In this document: positions 9,671 through 23,044 of the stretch, one piece after another
How positions within the stretch are numbered: position 1 is the stretch's first letter
Layout of the letters: every line of letters begins with the position of its first letter
Assembly (NCBI RefSeq): GCF_047511655.1
Contig: NC_133393.1
Span: forward strand, 1,803,001-1,867,000
Length of the DNA stretch: 64,000 nt
Source of the DNA: Castor canadensis
Lineage: Eukaryota; Chordata; Mammalia; Rodentia; Castoridae
Direction: 5' to 3'
Notes under the pieces: model-generated
Database searches by the model: none
The model's input: only the letters and a program-made list of their open reading frames with translations
Told to the model about the DNA's origin: nothing
Program-made: the position numbers and the translations under genes

Positions 9671-11989
9671 TAAAGATGAAATTAGCAGGGAAGGTATTAA
9701 GTGTGTTTAGTTTCAAAAAAAATTCCTTTTTTTGAGTAGTTTTTAAAGAAACTTGCATCATGCTAAGAATTATCAGATGTACTCTTAACCCTCCACACAA
9801 GCTTTCTTTTCACTTTTCTGAAAGGCAGCAAAATGAATTCAGTATGCAGAGAGGATGAAACATGGGCTAGAATGAAGCTGAAAATATTTTTAACCTAGTA
9901 TCTTTTAAATCAAAACAGAAAGGTAGAGATACATGACATTCAATAACATATTCAATGCACTTAAAACAGTGTAATTGGCAGGGTGGACATACAGATTAAA
10001 AACATAAGAGGCTGATTTTTTCAAATAAGTTTTATTTTTCGAAAATAAAAATTCATCTTCAACTAATTTGTTTTTCTCTGTTATTAACATATATTAATTG
10101 TACAAAGTGAGGGGTTTCATTGTAACTTAATGTACCTTGAACTAGATGCAAAGCTTTGTATGTAAGAGTTGAGGAATTCATGTATCTCTTGAAGAATGGT
10201 GTCATTGCTTGGTCGACCTCCTGCATGCTTTAGGCTTTTGACTCAGTGTTGAAATTATCCTTACGTGAAAGCTTTCAAACTGAGGCTCCCTGGTAGACAT
10301 AGCCATGAAGGTTGTTTACTTGATATGTTTTATTTTTTTTCAAACTTTACCACTGCACTGACCCCAAGTATTAAATCTCAGCATGAAGATCTCTCTGAGT
10401 TACATTTATATAGCATAGTCATCAGGAACGCTTCAGGGGTTTATGTTACAGTGTCAAGGTTATCCGCTCTCTTTGCCTTTTCATAATGATTGGGCCCTAA
10501 CATTTTGGCTGATCTTATAAACAAAATTTTCTATCAAGGTTACATCCAACATGAATACTAGTGCAATTTTTTTCTTATGCCATTCATTACAAAGTAAAAA
10601 TCCTTTGCTACCTCATTTTCCCCTGACCAGCCAAATATACACACATGATCTGTTTCTAGCTCATGAATTTTAGAACAAAAATGTTTCCGTGATCTGGTCA
10701 ATTGTATTTTGATCAACATAGTTCTAAATTGGTTTAAATACTAGATATTGTTAAGTTCCATTTGTACATGTCAAAACAGTGACTTTATCATACCCTACAA
10801 AATGAGGAAAAGCAAATAAAGATATTATCTAACAAATGTCAGGCCACAAATTCTAAACACAAGCTACATTAGAACTTAGAGGATCCTATGCTGTTCCTCA
10901 AAAGTAGAAAACCTCATGCGTATTACAAATAAGACGAACTAAGTTTGCAGGAGACCTGACCTGAAAATTGTTTTGACACCTTTCCCAGTGTTCTTGTAAT
11001 AGGATCATTTTCAATGTTCTGATAGTGTTTGTAAGGTAAGTAGTCCACGCCTTCTCTTCTCTTTGAGCGGGGGTCTGCAAAAGTGTCCATGCGATGAGAG
11101 TTGCAGTGGCAAGAAACTCCAGCGTTGAAGATCATCTTGGTGACATTATTTTATTCCTGGTCTGAGGATTCTGTATTTTTACATGTAGGTTTCATCCAAC
11201 AAGCTGAAGAATGACTTCTCGTAGGAAGCTCCTGTGAACTGTCCGATGAAAGCATAGTGATCCAAACAGATGAATTTAGCATGTAACAAGAATTCTTGGG
11301 TCATGATTAACAAAGAAATGGTGCAATGGATGATGCCTCTCTTTAAAATTAGCACAATTACGTACCAAAGCCCTGGTGTTGTTAACTTTGATCTGGTGAA
11401 ACAGGCTGCTTGATGATGGGGTATACTCTGAGATCTCAAAATATGACCTATAAATAAGAGAACATTAAACAGCATAAAGCAAAAGGAGAATTACATAAAT
11501 TTTATTGCAGAAAGTCAAAAGCAGCTATGAAAATTGACCCTCAAACTTGCCATTTAGCCCGGTCAACCACGAGGAGGTGTGGGACACTTTTAGGGAGAGG
11601 GTATTCTTCCAGACGCTCCAGACTTCTGTATCGCTCGGCAGTTAAAAGCAGACACAGAAAATATTTTGGAAGTGGTCATCTTAGTAAGAAGATGGTAACT
11701 TAGGGATGGCGATTAAGGAAGTAAACTTCGTCATCTTTATCAGTCAGTGTTCGATACAGGGAAGTCACAGAATTCAGGGTAAATAAGCAAAGGTAGAGCT
11801 GAGACGCCGGGAGCCCTAAGGACTCACCCAGTCCTGGGCACTGATGTTAAGTGGCTTCAGGAATCAGAGCATGGACATCAGGAAGCCCTTTGGATGTCAG
11901 AAAAAGATTGGGTGAAAATTCTTCATACATGTTCAGTCCCCATGAGCAGCTAAAGCATATCACTCAGAGAAATTTTAATTCTAAGTAAA
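9671..11989. other. Intergenic DNA downstream of the retrogene
   Basis: Mostly AT-rich with no named repeat. On the reverse strand, 10890-11480 holds several overlapping open frames. One, 10923-11135, has a non-repetitive, mixed-composition translation beginning MIFNAGVSCHCNSHRMD. Another, 11179-11475, is preceded by a pyrimidine-rich stretch ending in AG. I do not recognise either product and cannot join them into a gene. They could be decayed exons, a retropseudogene or chance. Confidence 0.3.
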
Positions 11990-12195
11990 ATCAGGTAGAA
12001 CAAGTTCAATCAATTTTGAAAATATTTTAAAATTTTGATATTGGTGAGGGTTTCTGATAGAAGTATAAGTTTCTACAGCTTCCAGGAGTGCAATCTGGCA
12101 ATATGTGTTGGAATTTAAAATGTCCACATACTTTGACGTAGAAATTCCATTTCTCATAAATTTTTCTACAGATCTACTCACAAATGTGCAAAATA
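11990..12195 (+). repeat. Ancient L1M ORF2 3' piece (left part)
   Basis: Follows the old L1 ORF2 end consensus: 'gaggagtgcaatctggcaat'-like text at about 12080, then 'aaattccatttctcataaat', then 'ctacagatctactcacaaat'. It breaks at the SINE that starts at 12196. A colinear continuation appears at 12990-13090. Confidence 0.6.
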
Positions 12196-12516
12196 GGCTG
12201 GGTATGGTGGCTCATGGCTGTAATCCCAGCTACTTGAAAGGTGGAGATCAGGAGAATTGCTGTTCTACACCAGCGAAGGCAAAAAGTTAGCAAGACCCCA
12301 TCTTAACTAGCCAGGCATCATGGTACACTTGTGATTCCAGCTACACAGGAGACCATAGGTAGGAATGTGCTCTGAGGCCAGCCTCTGTAATAAAAAAAAA
12401 AAAAAAGAAAACGCTATCTAAAAAATAACTAAAGCAAAAAGGGCTAAAGTGGTACAGCAACTGCCCAACAAGTATGAGGCTCTGAGTTCAAATGCCAGTA
12501 CTGCAAACAAAAAAGT
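12196..12516 (+). mobile_element. Composite SINE: B1-like + B1-like + ID-like
   Basis: The first monomer starts GGCTGGGTATGGTGGCTCAT with the 7SL-type 'taatcccagctac'. The second starts at about 12306 with 'agccaggcatcatggtacac'. An A-run at 12391-12407 and an A-rich linker follow. Then comes a tRNA-derived ID-like unit (about 12440-12500) with a B-box-like GAGTTCAAATGCC and a short A-rich 3' end. This is the same three-part layout as the cleaner copy at 59953-60253. Point changes in each part suggest a middle-aged copy. Confidence 0.8.
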
Positions 12517-12812
12517 GCAAAGTGACCTATTTAATATGCACTTAATAGTCACCAACTGCACACTTGCGTTGTTCTAGGCTGGGCATAGAGCAGCAAATAC
12601 GGCTGTCTCAGGAAGTTTGTACTTGTTGGGAAAGTGTCTATAAACAAGTATGTGTCAATGAAGAAAAAGTAGAGTAGGAAGAGCAGGGAGTAATGGCGGG
12701 GCTGTTTTATGTAATACAAAAGTAAAGAGGTGACATTTAAGCAGAAACCTGGAGGAAATGGAGAAACTGGCTGTGTAGATACCTATAAGAAGAGAGTTCA
12801 AAATATACATCA
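12517..12812 (+). repeat. Possible L2-like fragment
   Basis: The phrases 'cacttgcgttgttctaggct' and 'gaggtgacatttaagcagaa' resemble the very old L2 consensus. The match is short and degraded, and is given with low confidence. Confidence 0.3.
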
Positions 12813-12980
12813 TAGCCAAGGATGGTGGAACACCTGTAATCCCAGCCTCTTGGAAAGCTAAGGCAAGAGAATCACAGTCTAGCCTGAGCAACTTAGTGAG
12901 TCCCTATCTCAAAAAATTTCTCAGTGGTAGAGCTTTTGCTTAGAATGTGCAGGGCCCTGGGTTCAATCCCCAGCCCCCCC
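12813..12980 (+). mobile_element. Composite SINE: B1-like + ID-like
   Basis: Starts AGCCAAGGATGGTGGAACAC with 'tgtaatcccagcctcttgg' (7SL-type). After an A-rich linker it passes to an ID-like unit ending GGGTTCAATCCCCAGCC. It has one B1-like monomer only. Flanking 'aatatacat' and 'aaatacacat' may be a decayed target-site duplication. Confidence 0.75.
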
Positions 12981-12989
12981 AACACGTAC

Positions 12990-13090
12990 ACAAATACACA
13001 TTGAGCATTGTTCCTAAGGATCGAAAACAACCCAGATGTATCAGCAGGGGCCTGGTTAAATATGGATATGGCTTATGATACATGTTGAGG
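12990..13090 (+). repeat. Ancient L1M ORF2 3' piece (right part)
   Basis: 'gaaaacaacccagatgtatc' and 'ggggcctggttaaatatgga' follow the L1M ORF2 end directly downstream, in consensus order, of the piece ending at 12195. Confidence 0.6.
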
Positions 13091-15665
13091 TGCATAGACG
13101 TATGAATATTAAAATTCATACGTGTTAGTGGGGGAGGACTTGGTAGTGGGGGCTGAGAAAAGACTCCTCTTTACTTTTCGAACTTGGCATTTTCAGCTTC
13201 CTCATGAAAACACCACACGACGCGGTTAACGCTAAGTAAACATAACGGGTAAAATCGCTTACCTTGTTTAAAACATTTCCGAGAGGTCTGGAAATCCCAG
13301 GTGATGATATTCTAAAACCAAAAGTACCTCAAGGAACTTATGTACAGATGCATGTCAGAGGATTGCAATGAGATGTTTCCAGACTTTCTGAAAAAGACAG
13401 GTCCGTAGTGGGAAAGAAAAAATTGTACCTTTGGAAAGAGAAATTCGAGTAACATGTCATCATCTATGCAACCGAATTTCACAGGTCCGAGAATCTTGCC
13501 AGAGGTTTGAGAATTCATATGCCACCCTCTCAAACGAAAAAATAAGTTCCACATGTTTCTTTCTTTCTTTCACATTTAAATGGAAAGTGGCCACAAAGCA
13601 AAGGTTTAAAACTCACCAAAACATCAAGGCAAAAAACCAGTACAAGAAATGAAAATTCACCAACGGTAAACCCAGGCTCCTCATAAAAACCAGCACTACA
13701 TAAAACAAATTCAGAACAGTCAAGTCTCTGCCTTTTCCTTGGTTTTTTGCAGAAATGTGTATCTAGGGGAAACCATGGATTCGCTGCAGGCGGAGAAAGA
13801 GTGGAACAGAAGCCGGCTTCAGTTATGAGGCGCATTTCCAACATCTGACCGAGAAAGCTTGCTCCAGATGACTTCCTCCTATCGCCTGCACCACATCCTG
13901 ACGCCTGTAACCCCGGCCCCAGCCGATGTCACCAACCGCTCAGGTGCGAGGATGGCCATATGACCAGAGGCCTGCTCTGGGGGAAGTGCCAGCGGTCACA
14001 GGGAATGGACTGTGCTGGTGGCTCCACACCAGTGGACTCAGGCGCCACTCCACTCCCCAGCCCCCACCACAGGTCTGTCTCATCCTTCACGCCTGGAGAG
14101 ATGCACTGAGCAGAAGCACTAAACAGAACTTCTGGGAGTCTGTTCATTTTGCTTGACCATTTTCATGTCTCATGTAAAGAACTGTGAACTACACATGAGA
14201 TACTGCATCTGGGGACAGTGGCCAGGAATTCGTCTTTTCCCAAGTATTTCATTACACTTTAGGGTGAGCATTATGCCCCAAGCTCTTCGTGATTACGGTT
14301 GATAGTATTAAGGTTGTGCTCAGGAGACAATTGTTGAAGACAAGCTCAGACTTTCCCATTTTTATACTCTTGTTACATGCATGTTCATCTTTTCTGGTGT
14401 TTTCAGCAAACAAAACATTTCTGCAAGGTCTTCCAATCAAGATGATGAGGCACACAGTAGTAGCTACCTTTGCTCCTTGTAATCACCAGGGTGTCCCTTG
14501 TATTGGTCCGCTTAAAACGTTCTCATCTTCCTTCAGTTACCTCAGTCCCACTAAAACGACCCATCAAAATCAGTTTTAGACATCTTAAAAGTGTTGTCCT
14601 TTCCCTGCGTGTCAGAGCTCAAAGCATGGTTGTGTGACACTATTTTCTGTAGCCTGGTAAGCAGAAAGAACAGCCAACCAAGTGACATGTTCTAACACAG
14701 ATCCAACCCCAAGTCATTTTCAGAGGTCAGAAAGATCAACGTATCCTGAATGCGGTGTTGCTCTTGGCTTGTACAAGTGACGAACATTGTGTCATAGTAA
14801 TAAGAGCTGCAATTGCCACCTATCTTCATCTTATTGTATTACTGCGTAAACAACCTGGGCTTTGTAAGTGAAGAGAGGGAGGGAAGAGACAGACAGTGAT
14901 GAGGGTGGTTGGATGGCCTGGAAGCCAATAGCTAAAGATTCCAAACATTCTAAAAGCATCTCTGTGCAATCCTGACAGCTCCAGTGATGACACCAACACG
15001 ATGCTCAATATTTTCATCCTCGAAATCCCTCCCCAGCTGCACTGCCCAGTTCGCAGATATGAACGTGCAAGACCAGCAGCAAGGGACCCTTGGTCTTGCT
15101 CATGCCCTCGACAAAGCACACGCAAAAGCCACAAGCGCATCGTTGCTTCTCCAGAGTCCCTCAGCAGGTCTCCGGATTTGGAAGCTGGCACAGTGCTGGG
15201 TCATCTCGTTTCCTGTGCAGATGTAGGGACCCGTGGTGAATAGCAAAAATTCCCACACAGTAAATTGAAGTTGTGGGTTTTCCTGAGCTGCATTCCATAC
15301 AAATTTGTTTCCGAGGTAACTGGAGTTTTGTGTCTTAAAATGCAAGAGCGTGGAACAGAGTATTGTCAAAAGAGATTTCATTTGGGGCAAACCCTGAGGT
15401 TCTAAAAAGCCGTGAAGGATACTTATCACCAAAGGACCAGGACAAGTTTGTTGGGTGAAATTAGAGTATATTGTGGTAGCATCTAAGCAACTTTGTGAGG
15501 CCCCTGGGGAGGCTGACTAGGCCTAGGCTGGGCTGCTACATACCATGCCACTTTTACTCAAGTGCTTGGGTTTCAAATAAATTGTTAACTGGGAGGATAA
15601 AGGTGCTTTATCCTTTTTATCTGAAAATATGTGGCTAAAAAGTATTACAATGTAATAAATCTCTT
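13091..15665. other. Unique-looking intergenic DNA
   Basis: About 2.6 kb without a named repeat. Several opposed open frames (13312-13554 minus, 13530-13844 minus, 13926-14156 plus, 14826-15191 minus, 15100-15432 minus) overlap one another and have no recognisable domain. The stretch 13840-15230 is a little more GC-rich than its surroundings. Confidence 0.35.
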
Positions 15666-15669
15666 GAAA

Positions 15670-15850
15670 TTCCCATGTGCCAGGCTCCAGCTAATGGATG
15701 CTTATATATTCCTCTCACGGAGTCTTGCAAAATGTACACTACTGTCCTTGTGTTAGAGGTGAAGAAAGTGCCTCCTAGACAGCAAATAGCCAGCCCAAGG
15801 CCATATAACTTCTAAACCAGGTCTTTCTCTTTGAGCCCTCTGTGTCAATA
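15670..15850 (+). repeat. MIR-like fossil SINE
   Basis: The order 'catgtgccaggctccagc', 'gaggtgaagaaagtgc', 'agcccaaggccatataact' and 'aaaccaggtctttctctttg' follows the MIR core and tail. Confidence 0.55.
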
Positions 15851-16269
15851 GACATAATTCTTAGGGTGCATGGTAATTGGTAAATGAATTCAGAGCCTTT
15901 TGTGACTATTTAAAGAATTGCTAACACATTTGGGAGGAAATAAGCCAGTTATTAGCCATTATCTGTACTGGTGTCTATTTCCTTACTTACAAAATAAGTG
16001 CTAATATCTTCCTGGAAGCACAATCATGTTTGTTTAATGAGATTCCAGAGCCCCTGACTGAATGATACAATATCCATTCAGCAAGATGCCTAGAAGTCAC
16101 CCCGTGTCTACTTAGGTCATCTAGTGTAATTACTTCCTCTCATAAACAGCTCTGGATCTCTATCCTTGATAGTTCAAGGCCTTATCAATCTTCACCTAAA
16201 TTATTCTCACTATTCTTTAATCTATTCCTTTCATTGCTTTTGATGAATATGCAATCAATTAGTTTCCTG

Positions 16270-16770
16270 CAGTTTTACAAACATATACCATCACCTAACA
16301 ATTCCATTCATAGAAGTGTACCAAACAGAATTGCTTGCATAGGTTCACCAAATGGCAAATACAAGAATGTGTGTGACTGCTCTATTTGCAATAGCTAAAA
16401 ATTAGAGACTACACGAATGCCCAGTTCTAGACAGAAGACAAGATGTGGCAAATTTACAGAATCAAATATCATGTAGCAATAAAAATAAACTGAATTATAC
16501 ACATGTTTGTATGTGCAAACATTTAAACAAAATTATACATATGCAAAACTAAGCTAGGCTTTTTGAAATCAGGACTGTGGCTATCTGTGACAGTTGGGAA
16601 CAGAATCTGAAACCAGCATGACCATCACTGTAAAGTCCCACTTCTCTACCTGGATCCGCGTTACTGGGTGTATTCATATGAAATTTTACAAAGAGTATTC
16701 AGACTTGTCATATGTTCATTTTTTTCTATGTATGTTGTATGTCTATAAAAGCAAATAAAAACAAAGAACA
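16270..16770 (+). repeat. Ancient L1M ORF2 3' end and 3' UTR
   Basis: 'tgcaatagctaaaaattaga', 'caaatatcatgtagcaataa' and the following AT-rich tail follow an L1M end. Stops occur in all frames. The 3' border, in A-rich DNA near 16770, is approximate. Confidence 0.55.
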
Positions 16771-19700
16771 AAAAGAAATTTTTTTAAGATCTAAGCATGC
16801 TCCCTGTTTATACTAAAAAGTTTTACAAGAAGTGACAACTTAAAATAAAAAGCAAATGAAAGCCTTAGTGACAAAGTCCCATGGCTACCGGTGAGTAATC
16901 AACTGGGTGAGGAAGGGACTGCGGTGACTCGTGACTGTTGCTATTGTGGATTAACAAGAGCAGACGCAATGGACACCGGCTCTCACCAAGAAGTCGCTGA
17001 GTGTCTGCAGAGTGTCTGCAAAGAGTGCAAGAGAAAACGACTGTGCCGTTTCTGAATTCAGCTCAGTAAGTTCCAACCACGTACCAAACAGCCTGCTTTT
17101 ACCAAGCGGATCTAGCAGGAGGCCAGTCCATCCCATGCCCACCAGCTTCAAATCCATTTCTTTTTCTGTGAAAAGCAGAGTCATAGCAAACAGTGGTATT
17201 GTGGATGCTGAGTGATGGAGCTGGGAAACTCTTGCCTCATTTTTACACCATTACCGCGTCTCTGGTTAGTACACATGGTTTGTGCCAGTAAAGCAAAAAC
17301 AAAATACTTTAAGAGTGATGAAAACAATTAACACCAAATACTTCACCTTTCACCTTCTCAGAGGACAAATTTAACTTTTTTTTAAATTTATGGTTTTTAC
17401 ATTTACTTACAAGTATATTCATTATTTGGGCCACCCCCCCCCCCAATATTTGACTTTCAAAATATAATTTACCTGATGTTACTATATCACAGAGAACTTT
17501 ATCCTTTCAGATTTTTTTCTGAATAGAACAGCAAAAGAAAAGCATTCATTTAAGATGCGCTGTCTTCACACACACACACCCCCCCCACTTACACACACAC
17601 TCTCTGGGCTTCTCACTTCCCATCTATGAGGAATTTTCAGACTTCTCACTGAGCGTTCCCTGGAGTCCCACGGAGGAAGCCTGGGCAGTGTGAGCATTAT
17701 GTGTCAGCTATACCCTTGGTCAGGGAGCTGCTGACGTCCTCCTTGTCCAGCCCTCAATATTCTTTACTGCACTTCATGTCTCAGAGACAGAAGTTATTTT
17801 AAAGTGACTGATGGAGGCAGAGCTTCTGGAATTAGAACACATGTGACTTGCACACACATCTGTTTGGCCATAAAATATTGCCGAGTACGTGGAGTAGCCA
17901 GGTTTGCACTGAAGTTCCACTCTGCATTTACACCCTTCTAAGACAGCCAGGTCAGGGTATGAAATACTCTTCTGTCGTAGACAACAAAATTACCTTTGCT
18001 CTGCTTACATTTTATTCTACATTTCAGAATTTTTGCTAAAATTAAGTCATCTAAATGCATTGGTTCTACTCTACTCCTTTCTTTAAAATTGCTTGTTCTG
18101 TTTTCCTGAGGCACTCATAGACCAAAGGTTTATAATTAATAAAATAAGCAACTTGCACCACATACAAAGGCTCCCTTTTTCTTACATTATTCCCTCAGAA
18201 TAAGCCTCTGGGATTAAGTACAGCATTTCCTCTTAAGGGGTAGGAGTATCTCTGGCATGTGCACACAGTAGGAAACAACTAGGAAATTCCATTCATCCTT
18301 GTTTCTCTCTCTCCCTCTTTCCTAAGGTACATTTTGTAAGTAATGACCAGTTGTGAGGTGGAGGTTTCTAGGAATATCTTAGTAATGTATTCAGAAATCT
18401 AGGTCTTTGTGTTTCATTCGTATTGTATTAATACTTAGAGAAAACAAACTTGAATTCCACTTCTGCATTTCCCCTTACACATCATGTGCAAGTATTTACT
18501 CAGGCCAGCAAACAAAGCATCAAGAGAAAAATCATCCTGACCTTTTCACCAAGATGTAAGTTCTCCTTAGGTTCTCCCTCAACAAGGCCAGTATTTCCAT
18601 TTAAATAAGCTGCTCGTGGCAAAGACTCGTGCCTTTGGACGTGATTTTCTTCCTTTGACAACTTCAAGGGAACTTGACACATGACCATTTGATTTTAAAT
18701 AGCTTAAGGCAAAGAAAAATACCTATCATCCAGCTACTCAAGTGTTATTTTTTTCCTAGTCCCACTATAAATATTTGTTACCCTAACTGTCAACCAACTC
18801 CCTGGTGGACTCCAAGTCCTAACTGGAATTATTAGGTGTTTCACATCATAATTCCTAGTGCACAGTGCCAGATACAAGTTAGGCCAAGAAGGTGGCATGA
18901 CCAACGCCCAAGCAGAACCATAGAAAAACAAGGCCCTCCATTGACCTTGGCCAAGGACAACCTAATACCACTGATGAGGGAAGGAAACAAAGCATCAGAG
19001 GTTGGAAGGTGAAGGTTGGAGAGAAGCTGTTCTGCTCAGAACCCATCTCAGGCCCCAAATGCTATAAGGATTAAGCACTCTCTGAAGATCCAGGTCAGTG
19101 ACTATCTCTCCTGTGGCATTTCCCCAGGGGCCCTGTGAGAGTTCTGACCAGGACTGCATTAAGTTTCACTGTCCACTCTGTCACAAGAACCACACTACTT
19201 GGATGTCCTATTGGTCAATCAAGCTGGCTACCAAATCAGGTGGCAACCATCTCCTCTGCTCCCTAGCCAAATGAGAAAAAGCAAGCTTTACTTTTCCACC
19301 CTGCTTCCAGGTGTATTTTAGATATTCACTAACTTTTAGTCTATTGAGCTATGTCTGTTCACAGCTGTAGTACAGTTGTGTGAGCCCACTCGCTCAGCCT
19401 TTATGCCATGTTTCACTGGATTCAAGAATGTGTAACCTTAAATTTGGATTGCAGACATTATTCTTGACGGACAGTTGGACTTGAAAAAGCAAGCTCCTTT
19501 CTGGATCACTTCCTGTCCTATACTGACTTGGATATGACCAAAGTTTACCCAGAAAACCTCGACTTTTCCTCCACCAAACTTCTATCTCCTCCATTGACTT
19601 CCTAATTAATCCATAGGCCACAAATACAGAGATGGGAGTCTTTTTTTTCTATTTGAAGCTAGAATATTTCTGTGATCATAAATAACCATTATATTCTTCA

Positions 19701-20699
19701 CAGTCATAAATGCCCGTGATAGTTCTCATGTACTGAGTCATTGAGAATAAAATCCTACAAACTGTTTAGGCCATACATTTAGCGCCTTATCTAAGGTTTT
19801 CAATCCAGAATCATTGGGCAAGCAGATGATCATGAGGTCCTTCACAAAACCATCTGGCATTCAAACCTACTCAAACAGTTATACCAAACAGCTTGGATGC
19901 ACAGAGCTTAAGAACAAGCACTAGGAAAGGTTCCATGAGGATGAAACACTCTTAACTTTGAGCACTCCTATTCTTTGTCTTTGTTGGTTCTATTCCTTGC
20001 CTGACTCATTCCTTAGACATCAGTCACCATTGTATTGACACTCAGTCCTGAATTCAGTTCCACAGTTCTAGAAATTAAATGTGTCTAATATCACCTTCCT
20101 CAGAAAAACTAAATGCAGAGCATATTGTTATTAGGTCTGTCTCCTTCTACTTTCCTTTTCTCTTTTTTGTGTCCACACATACGTCATACCATATTTAATC
20201 ACATTGATACATTTTAAATTTCCATAAAATATCCTTTCAACAGGTTATCCCACTGCTGGATGCACTGTAAAGCTTGCTGCTTCCTTCAGAGCAAAATAGG
20301 TGTTGTTGTTGAGTGATTTCTCTCTACCCAACCTGGGTCTGGCTTTTCCCCCAAGCCTACCCTTCGCCGTAGATCGTAAGTGTCTAGTCTACGCTCTTGA
20401 TCTTGCACTGTCTGTCACACAGGGTGCCTTCCTCTTCGTTTCCACCCCATTCCTGTCCATCTTTTAAAATGAAACCTATTTATTATAAACTGAGAGTCTT
20501 TCTGACCATTCCTGGCTTTACCAAGTCCTGCCTACAACACTCGTTTTGGTCATCGTGTGTTATCACTCATTCGTACACACATGTTCACGTGTATGCTAAG
20601 GGACAGCTACTCTTACTGCCCAAACATTTTCCCCTTCAAGAGCACAGGAGCCCCTGATAAACACGTACAGCGAACCAGCTAAAGTACAGGTAGATTCTA
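16771..20699. other. Unique-looking intergenic DNA
   Basis: Nearly 4 kb with no convincing gene and few repeats. It contains a (CA)n run with C-tracts at 17566-17600 and a C-homopolymer near 17435. Open frames here are short (about 60-86 codons) and on conflicting strands. Confidence 0.4.
17566..17600 (+). repeat. (CA)n / poly-C microsatellite
   Basis: Two short CA runs separated by a C tract. Confidence 0.8.
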
Positions 20700-21330
20700 T
20701 ATCGAGTGAAGCATTGGGAATCTCAAAAGAAGTACACATGTCCAATAAATCTGTGGGAAAATGTTCAACACACTCAGCCATCAGAGAAAGGCACATCAAA
20801 ACTACATTGAGATGCCATCTTACTTGAGCCAGAATGACTATCAACAAAAAAGAAATAAATAACAAATGCTGGTGAGGGTGTGGAGAAAAAGGAACCCTTA
20901 CGCACACTGTTAATGAGAATATAAACTATTATAGCCACAATGGAAATCAGTATAGAGGTTCCTCAAAACAAAATTAAAAGGACAGCTGCCACACATCCAG
21001 GATACCACTCTTGGGTGTGTTCCCACAGCAATGTAAGTTGACATCAGTGGATGTCACACATACCCACGTTTACCACAGCATTCTGTAACAGCCAAGTTAT
21101 GGAATCAGCCTAGGAGCCCATCCACAGATGAGTGATAAAGAAAATGTGGTGTATACACAAAGGAATTTTATTCAGCCATAAAGAAGAATGAAATCAGGTC
21201 ATTTGAAGGAAAATGGATGAAACTGGAGATCATCGTGTAAAGCAAAATAAGCCAGACACAGGAAAACAAGTATTGCACGTTTTCTCTCATATAGGGAAGT
21301 TACAAAAATTTTTAAATGTTGACCAGAAAG
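20700..21330 (+). repeat. Older L1 ORF2 3' end and tail
   Basis: Translating + strand pieces gives the classic L1 ORF2 C-terminus (KKNEIRSFEGKWMKLEII, then SKISQTQENKY, then TFSLI), with stops between pieces. DNA motifs such as 'ggtgagggtgtggagaaaaa' and 'aaggaattttattcagccat' agree. It is more diverged than the L1 at 23045-29767, so it is from an older subfamily. A purine-rich tail follows to about 21375. Confidence 0.75.
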
Positions 21331-21375
21331 GAAAGGAGCAAGCAATAGAGAAGGAGAAGGGGAAAGCAGGGAGAG

Positions 21376-22065
21376 AAGATGGCAGGAAGGATACACATGT
21401 ATGAAAATGTTACAGAGAAACCCATTCATTTACAATTAACATGGGCTCATTTTATAAAGCTTCAAGTTTTAGGACATAAATGGAACATAGAAGCAAAACA
21501 AGTAAAATTCTTATCTAATAAATTACTTGAATTGCCAAAAAAATACATAGAACACTGGTCTAAGCTGAGTCCAATAGATTATAATTCCTGATAAACCTCA
21601 GGTCTCCATTGCTAATGATCCATGTTTAACTCCAAATCTTTAAACACACTTTAAAAGCCAATGAAACTATTCTACAGAAAAACATGAATTTAAAAGCATC
21701 ACTGATACACCAGTTTAATCTAACAAGTATGGGAAAAAACTGTGTGTGTGTAATATTTCCTAAAATTACATACAGGAGGTAAATGTATATTGTTGCAAAT
21801 AATCAAAATAAAAACAGATACAACCGCTTACTTTGGTAGATATATTTTCACATCTAAAATATACTGTTTTAGTAATCGTGATATATAAGGCGAACACACA
21901 AAGGCTGGAGAGAGCTATAAAGTAGAAACCACTTCAAATTCTCTTCAGTGATTTGAGAAATGTGTAATTTTCAATATAGACCTTAACGACAACAACAGAA
22001 AACGATGTTTTCTATGCACATGGCCCTGCTCTCTGATCATTCTCATTCAACTTTCGCTACCGTCA
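21376..22065. other. AT-rich intergenic DNA
   Basis: No gene or named repeat seen. Confidence 0.4.
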
Positions 22066-22069
22066 TTCT

Positions 22070-22175
22070 CAATATGACACCTGAGTAAACTAAGCTAGAG
22101 AGGCTTGGGAACTTGCCCCAAGTCCCCCAGCCAGGAAGGGCAGACCAGGATAGCCACCCACCAGTCATCTGCACT
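22070..22175 (+). repeat. MIR-like fossil SINE
   Basis: 'cctgagtaaactaagctaga' followed by 'gggaacttgccccaagtccc' follows the MIR 3' half. Confidence 0.5.
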
Positions 22176-22179
22176 GAAG

Positions 22180-23044
22180 GGACAGTGTGTCCCAGCGTTC
22201 TTTATCTGGGCAAGCAGTATGGAGAATGATGTGTGACATCAGCACACGATTGAAAAATGCATCCTTACTAACAGAGGAACCAAGGGTGATGCACCTTTTC
22301 AAAATATCAGGCTGTGGCTAGAATTTGTTTCAACACTCTTGCTTTATTGTCATTTCAACATCTCTATCACCTTACTCAACAAACCTAATGACTTCCCAGT
22401 GCTTCATCAGTTTATGAAGAAATGGGTTAAGAAGTAGAAAGCATCCCTACTGGGATTTCAACCCCTACTGAATTGTGAGGGGGAAATAGCAGATATAAAA
22501 AGAAAAATAAAATTCTCTAAGGTCTATTCTCTCTGTAAAGTATAATACAATGAGCTTCCTCAGGCCAACAACCTGGAAAAAATCTCTAGTATTCAGAGGA
22601 CCGTATTTAATGTTCTCTTGCTGTGGAAAGATCACAGAAATGGAATCTGTACACTTTAGTGTGACCTTAAGAGAGTTAACTTGTGGCTCTGTGTCTTCAT
22701 CTAGCAAGTAGAGAGACAGACGGCTTCTACTTCCATCATTCGTTTCATTTATTTTTACATTTCCCTTGATTTACAAAGAATTTGACACAACTGTAGGCTA
22801 TATAATCATTCTTTACATATCTAAACAATCGTTCATTTATTTGATGGTGAATTTTTATCATTTATCTTTTATTCCTCTGTTTTATATTTTTTGCAAAACT
22901 ACAATGAAATTAAAGAGCATTTCAATGACCAGCCATTGACCTTCACATTGACCCCCAGTGGTCTCCCCAAACTTGCTTTATCCTCTGTATCCCTCTGTCA
23001 TGCACACACTCATGGGCACATTTTATGGCAAAGCCATTTGAAAG
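22180..23044. other. Intergenic DNA
   Basis: Left flank of the L1. No gene or repeat identified. Confidence 0.4.
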
